From Alphaproteobacteria bacterium (GTDB lineage: Bacteria > Myxococcota_A > UBA796 > UBA2385), in the NCBI GenBank assembly GCA_020632755.1, contig JACKEY010000029.1:1-28955 (forward strand): 28,955 nt of DNA, written 5' to 3'. A program made the position numbers and the translations under genes. The stretch's first letter is position 1, and every line of letters starts with the position of its first letter. Under the pieces are notes generated by a model. That model searched no databases. It was not told the DNA's origin and saw only the letters and a list, made by a program, of their open reading frames with translations. Shown one piece after another: positions 21,792 to 28,751 of the stretch.

Positions 21792-23510
21792 TTGGCGTCG
21801 AATGTGTCGAATCGTCCGCCCGTGGGGTCCGTGGCCGAGTTCCTGACGTTCCTGATGGGCGGGATCGAAGAACCGTCCGTCTGCCCATCGTGGCCACCAG
21901 ACGTGTTTGCACTCGCCGCCGCCGTGTTGCATCGCACCGGTGCCTACGTGCGAGTGGTCGAGCTCCTCGACGGCACCCGCCAGCGGCTGCTGGACGACGA
22001 GTGGCCCGCGCAGGCCGAGACGGTCGGCAAGCTGTGGCGACAGCAGTGGAAGGCGGCGACCTTCTCCGACAACAAGCCTGGCCCCGTCGCCGTCCCCGAA
22101 GCCGTCCGCAGCGACTGGAGCACCGTCTGGGAGCACGGGTCGCTCCCGCTCGACGACCTGCTCGACGGCCGCACACGAGACGACATCGGCGACAGCTGCC
22201 AGGCGCTCTGCCGAGCGTTGCTGCGACTGGTCGGCTTCGCGGATCACGCCTCTCGCGGGATCGGGATCAGCACTGCCGAGGACGACAGCTTCTTGCTCTT
22301 CGCACTGGCCGTCCTGGAGGAGAACGATGCCCGTAGCCTCTGTCGTGAGGTGCACCTGTCCCGCCTTCGGGTCCTCCCGAAGCAGCACACACCGCAGCGT
22401 GGCCTCACCGTGCGCTCGCTCAGCCACCACCTGGCCTTGCTACCCGCATCAGATGTGATTGCCCGCTGGTTCGAGCCGATCAGCCTGTCGGACCGACAGC
22501 GCGACGACCTGGATGTGCTCAACCTGCTCCTGGTCCCCTGGCCCCTCCGCCTCGAGCGACGGCACTTCTCGCTGGTGCGCCGGGACTCCGAGGTCGCCCC
22601 TCCCCTCCCCGGGCCGTTCCGGTTCTTCGCCTTCGGAGACGCCGACGAAGCCGACGACGGGGCTTCGTTCGAGATGTGGCTCCACCAGACCATCGCGCGG
22701 GCCTCGGACGTCGCCCGTGACCTCGACGGAGTCGTCCTGCCCGAGCTCGCCCTCCGCAACAGCCGCGAGCTCGAGCGGGCCCGGGCGATCTGCGCCCGCC
22801 GGGGGCTCATGCTGATCACCGGCGTGTCCCACAGCGACGGGACCGGGTTGCCGTCCAACGAGGCCGTCCTGGACTGGTCGGGCCTCGTGGATCCGGACGT
22901 GCAGCCCCCCGTCATCCAGCAGAAGAAGCACCACCGCTGGTGTCTGGATCGCTGGCAGGTGATCCAGTACGGGCTCGGCTCGGTCATCCCGGCCTCGCAC
23001 GACTGCTGGGAGCTGTCGGAGATCGGGCCGCGCGAGGTGACCTTCCTGACCCTGGAGAAGTGGCTGACCCTGTGTGTGCTGATCTGCGAGGACCTGGCGC
23101 GACAGGATCCGGTGGCAGACGTCATGCGCGCCGTTGGCCCGAACCTCTTGATCGCGCTGCTGATGGACGGCCCCCAGGTGCGCAAGCGCTGGCCTGCGCG
23201 CTACGCGAGCGTGCTCTCCGATGACCCCGGCACCAGCGTCCTCACCCTGACATCGCTCGGCATGTCGGCCCTCAGCGAGCCCCGCGACAGCACGACCGAA
23301 GACCGGCGTCGGGTCATCGCGCTCTGGCGCGACGTCATGTACGGCGAGCAGGAGCTCACCCTCCCGGACGACTGCGAGTGCGGCGTCCTGAGCCTCGTCT
23401 GCAAGGAGATGGAGGAGTGGACGGCCGATGGCCGGAGCGACCACCGCCATGCCTACTTCCCCACCTTCGCCGGCTTCCTGCCCATCCCGGGCGGCAAGGC
23501 GGCTCGCTAG
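21792..23510 (+). CDS. Nitrilase-superfamily protein with large uncharacterised N-terminal region
   Basis: A 572-residue protein. From about residue 300 it has carbon-nitrogen hydrolase (nitrilase) features: DGVVLPELAL with the catalytic Glu near 318, QQKKHHRW with Lys near 378-379, and LICEDLARQD with the nucleophile Cys near 432. Members hydrolyse nitriles or amides or transfer acyl groups; the substrate is unknown. The first 280 residues match nothing I recognise (CPSWPPDVFALAAAVLHRTGAYVRVVE is a notable block). Related nitrilase domains are fused to defence reverse transcriptases (DRT1), but no reverse transcriptase is present here. The start is ambiguous: TTG at 21792 is 6 bases after GGAG; TTG 21780 and GTG 21804 are in frame. 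Leu and Arg codons (TTG, CTC, CGA) differ from the neighbours, which suggests later acquisition. It stops with TAG. Confidence 0.78.
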   Translation: MASNVSNRPPVGSVAEFLTFLMGGIEEPSVCPSWPPDVFALAAAVLHRTGAYVRVVELLDGTRQRLLDDEWPAQAETVGKLWRQQWKAATFSDNKPGPVAVPEAVRSDWSTVWEHGSLPLDDLLDGRTRDDIGDSCQALCRALLRLVGFADHASRGIGISTAEDDSFLLFALAVLEENDARSLCREVHLSRLRVLPKQHTPQRGLTVRSLSHHLALLPASDVIARWFEPISLSDRQRDDLDVLNLLLVPWPLRLERRHFSLVRRDSEVAPPLPGPFRFFAFGDADEADDGASFEMWLHQTIARASDVARDLDGVVLPELALRNSRELERARAICARRGLMLITGVSHSDGTGLPSNEAVLDWSGLVDPDVQPPVIQQKKHHRWCLDRWQVIQYGLGSVIPASHDCWELSEIGPREVTFLTLEKWLTLCVLICEDLARQDPVADVMRAVGPNLLIALLMDGPQVRKRWPARYASVLSDDPGTSVLTLTSLGMSALSEPRDSTTEDRRRVIALWRDVMYGEQELTLPDDCECGVLSLVCKEMEEWTADGRSDHRHAYFPTFAGFLPIPGGKAAR

Positions 23511-23785
23511 ATCTGCCGCCCACGCCCCACCTGTGGAGCCTTCCGTGCACCGAACCCACGCCCCCGGCGAGCCTGGCCACCCCGCCCCGAATCCGAGGGA
23601 GCAGGGGTGCCTCGCGCGGCCGAACAGGCCGCGGTGGTGGCGGTTTGCACCCCCGACCGGCGCGACCACGGAGTTGTCACAGGATGGCGTCAGCAGCCCC
23701 CAGGGTTACTGGACGCGTCTCTCCCCAGCAGATCCGGCGCTACAGTGCCACGTGCCCTGGCCGCCATGAGCAAGAGAGGAGCCAC
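23511..23785 (+). other. Intergenic region with hairpin and weak promoter signal
   Basis: A stretch of 275 bases with no gene I can support. It holds a perfect 7-bp stem with 5-base loop (23615-23633), followed by a GT-rich segment with only three T, so a weak terminator at best. A TACAGT at 23741-23746 could be a -10 for the next gene, with no clear -35. A short ORF, ATGAGCAAG to TGA (23766-23789), is described separately. Confidence 0.5.
23615..23633 (+). terminator. Possible terminator hairpin after the nitrilase-like gene
   Basis: CGCGGCC, a GAACA loop and GGCCGCG pair perfectly. The following sequence has TTT only 11 bases later, so intrinsic termination would be weak; a regulatory or Rho-assisted role is possible. 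Confidence 0.35.
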
Positions 23786-23789
23786 ATGA
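23766..23789 (+). CDS. Seven-codon upstream ORF coupled to the 83-residue gene
   Basis: ATG AGC AAG AGA GGA GCC ACA TGA codes MSKRGAT. It contains the ribosome site (AGAGGAG) of the next gene and its TGA overlaps the next ATG (ATGA). Both ORFs start ATGAGCAAG, so this may be a small duplication or a translated leader that couples initiation. It could also be chance. Confidence 0.3.
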   Translation: MSKRGAT

Positions 23790-24037
23790 GCAAGTCCCAC
23801 TCCATCGACAGCCGGGACTGGAACCGCCTGATGACCCTGACGCGGCTGCGCGACAAGGGCATGCTGGACTGTGACGCGGTGATCGGGCGCCTGCGACGCG
23901 AGCACTCGCGCACGCTCGGCCGCGCCATCGCTTCGCACTCCGAAGCCTCCCTGTCGCCAGACGACCTAGCGGCCGTCCAGCTCCTTCGCCGGGTGACGGG
24001 ACTCCCCGCGCTCGGCGAGGTCGCCCAGGCCAAGTAG
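23786..24037 (+). CDS. Uncharacterised 83-residue protein
   Basis: I do not recognise the family. The product is small, charged and predicted helical (DWNRLMTLTRLRDKGMLDCDAVIGRLRREHSRTLGRAI), with one Cys, no signal peptide and no membrane helix. The ATG at 23786 has AGAGGAG about 5 bases upstream. A single CTAGC half-palindrome (23966-23970) lies near the 3' end in the codon frame seen at the three full sites. It follows the nitrilase-like gene by 275 bases, so joint function is uncertain. It converges with the hydrolase gene, 9 bases between the stops. A DNA-binding or accessory role is possible but nothing in the sequence proves it. Confidence 0.65.
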   Translation: MSKSHSIDSRDWNRLMTLTRLRDKGMLDCDAVIGRLRREHSRTLGRAIASHSEASLSPDDLAAVQLLRRVTGLPALGEVAQAK

Positions 24038-24043
24038 CCGCGA

Positions 24044-24057
24044 CCGTCAGGCCGGCC
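24044..24057 (+). repeat. 14-base direct repeat, right copy
   Basis: CCGTCAGGCCGGCC, identical to 21685-21698. This copy overlaps the last codons and stop of the hydrolase gene (minus strand), so if it were a target duplication, insertion would have occurred at that gene's 3' end. Confidence 0.5.
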
Positions 24058-25099
24058 ACAGCGGCTCGTAGTCGTTGTAGGACCGCCACAGCAGCCCGTC
24101 GCGGAAGGCCAGCAGGCCGTACAGATCGGCGGGAGTGTGGTCGTCGAACAGAAACCGCGCGTGCACGAACAGCCGGTCGTTGCGTACCTCCTCGAAGACC
24201 AGGTCGTAGTCGATGCGATCGTGGCGCTGCAGCAGCCGCCGCAGGAAGTGCACGTGGTCCGTGCTGTCCTCGACATCCGACGTCATCGCGTCCAGGCGCA
24301 CGAAGTCGGGGTGGCGCATGCGCTGCGCGAGGTCCGGACGGCGCAGCCGGTACTGCAGGCGCAGCATGGCCCGCAGGGTCGCCCGCATGTGGGTCCGACG
24401 GATCTGTTCACGCACCACGGCGGGAGCCTGCTCGCACAGGAAGTGCCCCGCACCGTCGATGTCGACGTGGTCGTCCGGCCGGACCGTGACGGTCAGGGCC
24501 GTGGGATCGGCGAGGCCGCGCAGGATGGCCACCGGCAGGTCCGCCGCCTCGAGGCCGGGCGCGCAGTCGGGCGCAGCCAGCAGCACCTCCATCACCCGGG
24601 CCTGGGCCTGGGCATCCTGGTCGCGGACGATGTCGAGCACTGCGTCGATCTCGGCGGGATGCGCGCTGGCCCAGGGCTCGGGGAACCACAGGGGCCGCGC
24701 ACCGTCGACGAACTCCAGCAGGGCCGGCATCCCCCGGGCCCGCAGGTCGCCGACCAGCTGCTGGAAGGGCCCGAGGAAGTGGTCGGGCATGGCCAGGGCC
24801 GGCGCGACCAGCACCAGCCCCACGACCTCGTCGGGGTAGAGCGCGGCCCAGCGCGCGGCCACCCAGCCGCCCAGGCTGTGACCGACCAGCATCACCGGGT
24901 CCTTGGCGCCGGGCTTCAGCTCGGTGCGCAGGTCCTCGACGAAGTGGTCGAAGCCGGTCGGCAGGATGCCCTGCTTGCTTCCGTGCCCCACGAGATCCGG
25001 GCAGACCGCGCCACTGTCCGCTCCCAGGAACCGGATCCAGCTGCGGCGGTCCAAGCCCTGCCCGTGAAGAAAGACGGTACGAAGGGGAATGCCGTCCAT
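24047..25099 (-). CDS. Alpha/beta hydrolase with NTF2/SnoaL-like C-terminal domain
   Basis: A 350-residue protein. Residues 1 to about 240 are an alpha/beta hydrolase: FLHGQGLDRRSW (oxyanion HG), the nucleophile elbow VGHSLGG with Ser75, a likely acid in LRGLADPTALTV, and the catalytic His in DGAGHFLCEQAP. Substrates of this fold range from esters to lactones and epoxides and cannot be fixed here. The last 90 residues (DFVRLDAMTSDVEDSTDHVHFLRRLL, then FVHARFLFDDHTPADLYGLLAFRDGLLWRSYNDYEPLWP) look like a small cone-shaped NTF2/SnoaL-type domain, a less usual addition. The ATG has GGAGG 6 bases upstream. It is divergent from a lipoprotein-like gene; a TACCAT -10 and a 5' hairpin lie between them. 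Confidence 0.88.
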   Translation of the reverse strand: MDGIPLRTVFLHGQGLDRRSWIRFLGADSGAVCPDLVGHGSKQGILPTGFDHFVEDLRTELKPGAKDPVMLVGHSLGGWVAARWAALYPDEVVGLVLVAPALAMPDHFLGPFQQLVGDLRARGMPALLEFVDGARPLWFPEPWASAHPAEIDAVLDIVRDQDAQAQARVMEVLLAAPDCAPGLEAADLPVAILRGLADPTALTVTVRPDDHVDIDGAGHFLCEQAPAVVREQIRRTHMRATLRAMLRLQYRLRRPDLAQRMRHPDFVRLDAMTSDVEDSTDHVHFLRRLLQRHDRIDYDLVFEEVRNDRLFVHARFLFDDHTPADLYGLLAFRDGLLWRSYNDYEPLWPA

Positions 25100-25117
25100 C
25101 GATGCCTCCAATGCAAC

Positions 25118-25144
25118 ACCCGCCCGAGGCGGGTCCGCATGGTA
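25118..25144 (-). promoter_or_regulatory. Hydrolase promoter element and 5'-end hairpin
   Basis: Minus strand: TACCAT (25144-25139) as a -10, the same hexamer and flank as at 13051. A perfect 7-bp stem, ACCCGCC-CGA-GGCGGGT (25118-25134), begins at the predicted transcript start. The hairpin could stabilise the mRNA end or be an operator shared with the divergent gene. No clear -35. Confidence 0.4.
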
Positions 25145-25178
25145 GCAGGATGCTCCTCCCCCGCCCTCCGGAGGCCCC

Positions 25179-25988
25179 GTGCAGCCCCTCCTCACCCTCC
25201 TCCTCTGCGCCGCCTGCGGGGCCCCCACCCACGACCCGCCCCAAGCAGCCGCCGCGGCTGCAGCGGCCGAGCTGCCCCGCCCCCAGCACCTGCCCGGCGG
25301 CGAGCCCAGCCTGCAGACCGGGCGGGACGGCCAGACGGTCGCCGTCTACGGGCCCATCTTCCTGCGAGACGATCTTCGGGACGCGCCCGGCATGCTGCAG
25401 CTGCGACTGGAGGGTGTGCACGCCGAGCCCGGCAGCGCCGCCGAGATCTATCTGCAGGACAACTCGCCCGAGCTCTACGACCCCGCCGACTACCTGGGCT
25501 CGGTGGCGGTCGTCGCCGGCGGGGCCACCGACATCCCCCAGGTCGTGCTCGAGGTCCACGACTTCGAAGCCGACGGCCAGCGCTTCACCGCCCGCAGCAC
25601 CCTGCGCGAGCTGCGGTCCTTCGGCGTCGTCGTGGTCCCCCTCGACGGCAGCATCCAGATCGACGGCTTCACGCTGATGGCCAAGGCCGATCCGCCCGGG
25701 ACCGAGTGGGAGGTCCTCCAGCGCGGCAGCCACGAGGGCGTCGAGTGGACCTACGAGCGGCGCCGCCTTCCCGCCTCGGCCGGGGAGTCCTTCGAGGCGA
25801 CCCACCAGCTTCGGTTCAACGACCACGCCGTGCCCGTGTGGGAGGAGGAGGGCCGCGGGCTGCTCTGCAGGGAGTTCTTCGGCTTCCTGCCGAACGCGCA
25901 GGTCCTGGCCGAGCAGCTCATCGAGTACCACCCGGACTTCAGCCCGCTGGCGACCGAGCCGGCGGAGCCGGGGGAGGGCCAGCCGTAG
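25179..25988 (+). CDS. Lipoprotein-like exported protein of unknown function
   Basis: A 269-residue protein. The N-terminus (QPLLTLLLCAACGAP) looks like a lipoprotein signal, although the residues before each Cys do not fit the classic lipobox exactly. An Ala-rich linker of eight Ala follows. The body is beta-rich and acidic (GPIFLRDDLRDAPGMLQLRLEGVHAEPGS, YLGSVAVVAGGATDIPQVVLEVHDF) with no motif I recognise. The GTG start has GGAGG 4 bases upstream, which fixes it well. The gene after it also encodes a lipoprotein, 38 bases downstream, but with its own -10-like element. Confidence 0.7.
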   Translation: MQPLLTLLLCAACGAPTHDPPQAAAAAAAAELPRPQHLPGGEPSLQTGRDGQTVAVYGPIFLRDDLRDAPGMLQLRLEGVHAEPGSAAEIYLQDNSPELYDPADYLGSVAVVAGGATDIPQVVLEVHDFEADGQRFTARSTLRELRSFGVVVVPLDGSIQIDGFTLMAKADPPGTEWEVLQRGSHEGVEWTYERRRLPASAGESFEATHQLRFNDHAVPVWEEEGRGLLCREFFGFLPNAQVLAEQLIEYHPDFSPLATEPAEPGEGQP

Positions 25989-26014
25989 CGGTCCGCTCTG
26001 CCCGACGCGGCTGA

Positions 26015-26020
26015 TAGCAT
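26015..26020 (+). promoter_or_regulatory. -10 element placing transcription start at the ATG
   Basis: TAGCAT ends exactly 6 bases before the ATG at 26027, with GC-rich sequence between and no ribosome site. This is the same spacing as at trpL and 8787 and predicts a leaderless mRNA. No strong -35 is seen. Confidence 0.4.
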
Positions 26021-26026
26021 CGGCGC

Positions 26027-27076
26027 ATGCGTCCCCTCCTCCCTGTGTTGGCCCTGCTGCTGACCGGCTGCGGCGGCGAAGCCGCGGCCGAGAGCTCCTC
26101 GTCGTCCGCCGACGCCCCGGCCACCCCGGCCGGCGTGGTGCTGGGACCGCTGCCGGCCCCGCCTCTGGCGACGGGGGACGGCTGGCACACGGACTTCGCC
26201 CGGGCCTTCACCCACGGCCTGGAGATCGATCACGGCGACGAGCGCATCACCATCGCCGTCGACCACCTGGGTGATCTGCAGGCGGACGACCGCCGGACCG
26301 TGGCCACCGCCGACCCGGACATGGAAGAGCCGGTGGCGGTCCTGCCGCTGACGGTGCCGCAGGGCCGGTTCCGCGTGGAGCTGTCCCGCGCCTTCGTCCG
26401 GGCGCGGACCGGCGGCGACTCGGTGGCGCTGGCGGCGGCGATGCGGCTGCGGCTGGGGACCGGCAGAGCCACGACCTGGGACTGGGTGGCGCAGATCACG
26501 GCGTCCGAGGGGCGCGTGGCCCTGGCCCTGGTCGACCGGGAGACGCCCGGGGTGACGCCGATCGCACCATCCGCCGCCGTCGATGGCGTGACGGGGCTGA
26601 CAGGTCCGGGTGGGGAGGCGCTGGCCTTCGCCGCCGCCGGCATGGGGCCGGGCGCCTACGAGGTCTACGTCGGCCGGACCGCCGCGGGCGAGGCGGTCGA
26701 GGTCGTCATCGACTTCCGGGTGCTGCTGGAGCCGACCTTCACCGAGGCGTGGCTGGAGTCGCCGGCCCACGAACCGCCCGGCATCCTTACCGTGCCGGCC
26801 CTGGACGAGGTCGGGGTCGAGGTGCGGCGCGCCCAACCGGACGAGGTGTCGGCGACGACGGGCAACCCCCTGTGGTTCGTCATCGACGCCCGGCAGAACC
26901 GGCGCGACCCGCGGATCGGCTTCCCCGAGGTGTCGGCCACCGACGAGAAGGGCCGCCCCGTCGAGGTCCGCACCGGCAACGAGGGCTTCCGTCTGTGGGT
27001 CGAAGAGCCCGGGCCCGCCGACCCGATCCCGGTCCGGCTGCGCGTCGCCGTGCGCACGGGCTTCACCCCCCTCTGA
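26027..27076 (+). CDS. Lipoprotein of unknown function
   Basis: A 349-residue lipoprotein with a standard lipobox (LLLTGCGG) and a Ser-rich linker (ESSSSSADAPATPAG). The mature part is beta-rich with repeated Val/Arg/Asp strands (ERITIAVDHLGDLQADDRRTVATADPD, WDWVAQITASEGRVALALVDRETPG, GAYEVYVGRTAAGEAVEVVIDFRV) and no catalytic motif or Cys beyond the lipid-attached one. It may be an envelope-binding or structural protein; I do not recognise a family. It is followed by a separate promoter for purE, so it is likely its own transcription unit or joined only to the lipoprotein-like gene before it. Confidence 0.8.
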   Translation: MRPLLPVLALLLTGCGGEAAAESSSSSADAPATPAGVVLGPLPAPPLATGDGWHTDFARAFTHGLEIDHGDERITIAVDHLGDLQADDRRTVATADPDMEEPVAVLPLTVPQGRFRVELSRAFVRARTGGDSVALAAAMRLRLGTGRATTWDWVAQITASEGRVALALVDRETPGVTPIAPSAAVDGVTGLTGPGGEALAFAAAGMGPGAYEVYVGRTAAGEAVEVVIDFRVLLEPTFTEAWLESPAHEPPGILTVPALDEVGVEVRRAQPDEVSATTGNPLWFVIDARQNRRDPRIGFPEVSATDEKGRPVEVRTGNEGFRLWVEEPGPADPIPVRLRVAVRTGFTPL

Positions 27077-27089
27077 GCGCCCTTGCAAA

Positions 27090-27105
27090 GGCCCTGAAAG
27101 GGGCC
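27090..27105 (+). other. Small inverted repeat in front of purE
   Basis: GGCCC, a TGAAAG spacer and GGGCC form a 5-bp stem just past the lipoprotein stop and 22 bases before the purE -10. It could end the upstream transcript or serve as an operator. It is too short to decide. Confidence 0.3.
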
Positions 27106-27133
27106 TGCGAACGGCCCCCGGTTGGCCTATAAG
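27105..27133 (+). promoter_or_regulatory. Promoter of purEK
   Basis: TATAAG (27128-27133) is the most consensus-like -10 in the window. CTGCGA (27105-27110) lies 17 bases before it as a weak -35. The predicted start at about 27140 leaves a short leader with GGAG ahead of the purE ATG. I see no purine riboswitch. Confidence 0.55.
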
Positions 27134-27162
27134 GGCGCTCCCCCGTTCGCCGTGGAGTCCCG

Positions 27163-27672
27163 ATGGCCGGAACCCCGACCGCCCCGAAGGTGGGCATCAT
27201 CATGGGCAGCCAGTCCGACTGGCCCACGATGAAGCTCGCGGCGGACGTGCTCGACGCCCTGGGCGTGCCCCACGAGACCCGCATCGTCAGCGCCCACCGC
27301 ACGCCGGACCGGCTGGTCGACTACGCGAAGACCGCCCGCGGGCGCGGACTGCACGTGATCATCGCCGGCGCCGGCGGGGCCGCCCACCTGCCGGGCATGA
27401 CAGCGGCCATGACGTCGCTGCCGGTGCTCGGCGTGCCGGTCCAGAGCCGGGCCCTGTCCGGCATGGACAGCCTGCTGTCCATCGTGCAGATGCCCAAGGG
27501 CGTGCCGGTCGGCACGCTGGCGATCGGCGCGTCGGGGGCGGCCAACGCGGGCCTGCTGGCGGCCAGCATCCTGTCCCTGCACGACCCCGCGCTGACCACC
27601 CGGCTCGACGCCTGGCGGGCCGCACAGACCAACGCGGTCGCCGAGGCTCCGGTGGACGAGGGGCCGGCGTGA
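27163..27672 (+). CDS. purE: N5-carboxyaminoimidazole ribonucleotide mutase
   Basis: PurE moves the carboxyl group of N5-CAIR to give CAIR in purine synthesis, after PurK. The 169-residue product has all class I motifs: IIMGSQSDWPTM, RIVSAHRTP with the catalytic His, IAGAGGAAHLPGM, LGVPVQSRALSGMDSLLSIVQMPKGVPVGTLAIG and an AANAGLLAA helix. Class I and the adjoining purK fit the two-step bacterial route, not the direct AIR carboxylase (class II). The ATG has GGAG 6 bases upstream. The stop overlaps the purK GTG (GTGA). The C-terminal tail is Ala-rich and not conserved. Confidence 0.97.
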   Translation: MAGTPTAPKVGIIMGSQSDWPTMKLAADVLDALGVPHETRIVSAHRTPDRLVDYAKTARGRGLHVIIAGAGGAAHLPGMTAAMTSLPVLGVPVQSRALSGMDSLLSIVQMPKGVPVGTLAIGASGAANAGLLAASILSLHDPALTTRLDAWRAAQTNAVAEAPVDEGPA

Positions 27673-28751
27673 CACCGCTGCACCGGGGGGGCGTGATCGG
27701 CGTGCTGGGCGGCGGCCAGCTGGGCCGCATGCTGGGCCACGCCGCCGAGCAGCTGGGCTACCGCGTGCACGTCCTGTCGCCCCGGCCCGGACCGGCGACC
27801 CAGGTCACCCCCGATCACACCCTGGCCGACTACGAAGACGAAGCCGCCCTGGCGCGGTTCGCCGACGCCGTCGACGTCGTGACCAGCGAGTTCGAGAACG
27901 TGCCCGCCAGCGCCGCCGCCTTCCTGGCCGCCCGCGTCCCGGTGCGGCCGGGCCCCCGCGCGCTGGCGACCTGCCAGGACCGCATCGCCGAGAAGACCTT
28001 CCTGCGCGAGGCCGGCATCCCGACCGCCCCGTGGGGAGAAGCCCACGGCCCGGCCGACGTCGCGCGGCTGGCCGAGACCCTGGGCCGCCCCTGCGTGCTC
28101 AAGACCGCGCGCTTCGGCTACGACGGCAAGGGCCAGGCCATGGTCAAGGCCGGCACGGATCCCGCCGACGCCTGGGCCACCATCGCCGGGCATGCCCCCG
28201 ACGCCGCCGGCGTGGTCGAGGGCTGGGTGGACTTCTCCTGGGAAGCGTCCGTCGTCGTGGCCCGCGGGCTGGACGGCCACACGGTCTGCTACCCCCTGGT
28301 CGAGAACCGCCACCGCGACCACATCCTGCACGAGACCCTGGCCCCGGCCCCCCGCGCGACGCCCGACGTGGCCGCCCGCGCGCAGGCCCTGGCCGAGCGG
28401 GTCGCCCAGGCCCTGGACATCGTCGGGCTCATCGCCGTCGAGCTGTTCGTCGGCGCCGACGGCGATCTGCGGGTCAACGAGCTCGCCGCCCGGCCCCACA
28501 ACTCCGGCCACTGGTCCATGAACGGCGCCCGCGTCAGCCAGTTCGAGCAGTGCATCCGCGCCATCACCGGCAACCCCCTGGGCGACGCCCGCGCCATCGC
28601 GCCGACGCGGATGGTCAACCTGCTCGGCGACGAGGTGCTGGACCGCGACCGCTGGCTGCGCGACCCCGACGCCCACCTGCACGACTACGGCAAGGACGAG
28701 GTCCGTCCGGGCCGCAAGATGGGCCACGTCAACATCGTGCAGCGGGGCTGA
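27669..28751 (+). CDS. purK: N5-carboxyaminoimidazole ribonucleotide synthase
   Basis: PurK uses ATP and bicarbonate to carboxylate AIR to N5-CAIR, the substrate of PurE. The 360-residue ATP-grasp protein begins GVIGVLGGGQLGRMLGHAAEQLGY and has DVVTSEFENVP, KTFLREAGIPTAPW, the ATP-binding LKTARFGYDGKGQ, EASVVVARG and NELAARPHNSGHWS, all standard PurK motifs. The GTG start overlaps the purE stop by 4 bases and follows a GAGGGG site. The gene ends with GHVNIVQRG and TGA at 28749-28751. No gene is seen in the 200 bases after it. Confidence 0.97.
   Translation: MTPLHRGGVIGVLGGGQLGRMLGHAAEQLGYRVHVLSPRPGPATQVTPDHTLADYEDEAALARFADAVDVVTSEFENVPASAAAFLAARVPVRPGPRALATCQDRIAEKTFLREAGIPTAPWGEAHGPADVARLAETLGRPCVLKTARFGYDGKGQAMVKAGTDPADAWATIAGHAPDAAGVVEGWVDFSWEASVVVARGLDGHTVCYPLVENRHRDHILHETLAPAPRATPDVAARAQALAERVAQALDIVGLIAVELFVGADGDLRVNELAARPHNSGHWSMNGARVSQFEQCIRAITGNPLGDARAIAPTRMVNLLGDEVLDRDRWLRDPDAHLHDYGKDEVRPGRKMGHVNIVQRG

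Noticed and set aside
23786..24037. The 83-residue protein as a RiPP precursor for the radical SAM operon
   Set aside because: It is over 2 kb away behind another promoter, has a single Cys and no leader/core pattern, and the radical SAM proteins show no peptide-recognition domain.
25164..25178. GGAGG palindrome next to 25179 as a regulatory site
   Set aside because: CTCCGGAG is simply the ribosome site with a chance mirror and is too short to support as an operator.
27077..27162. Purine riboswitch in front of purE
   Set aside because: The leader after the predicted start is only about 20 bases and lacks the three-way-junction consensus.
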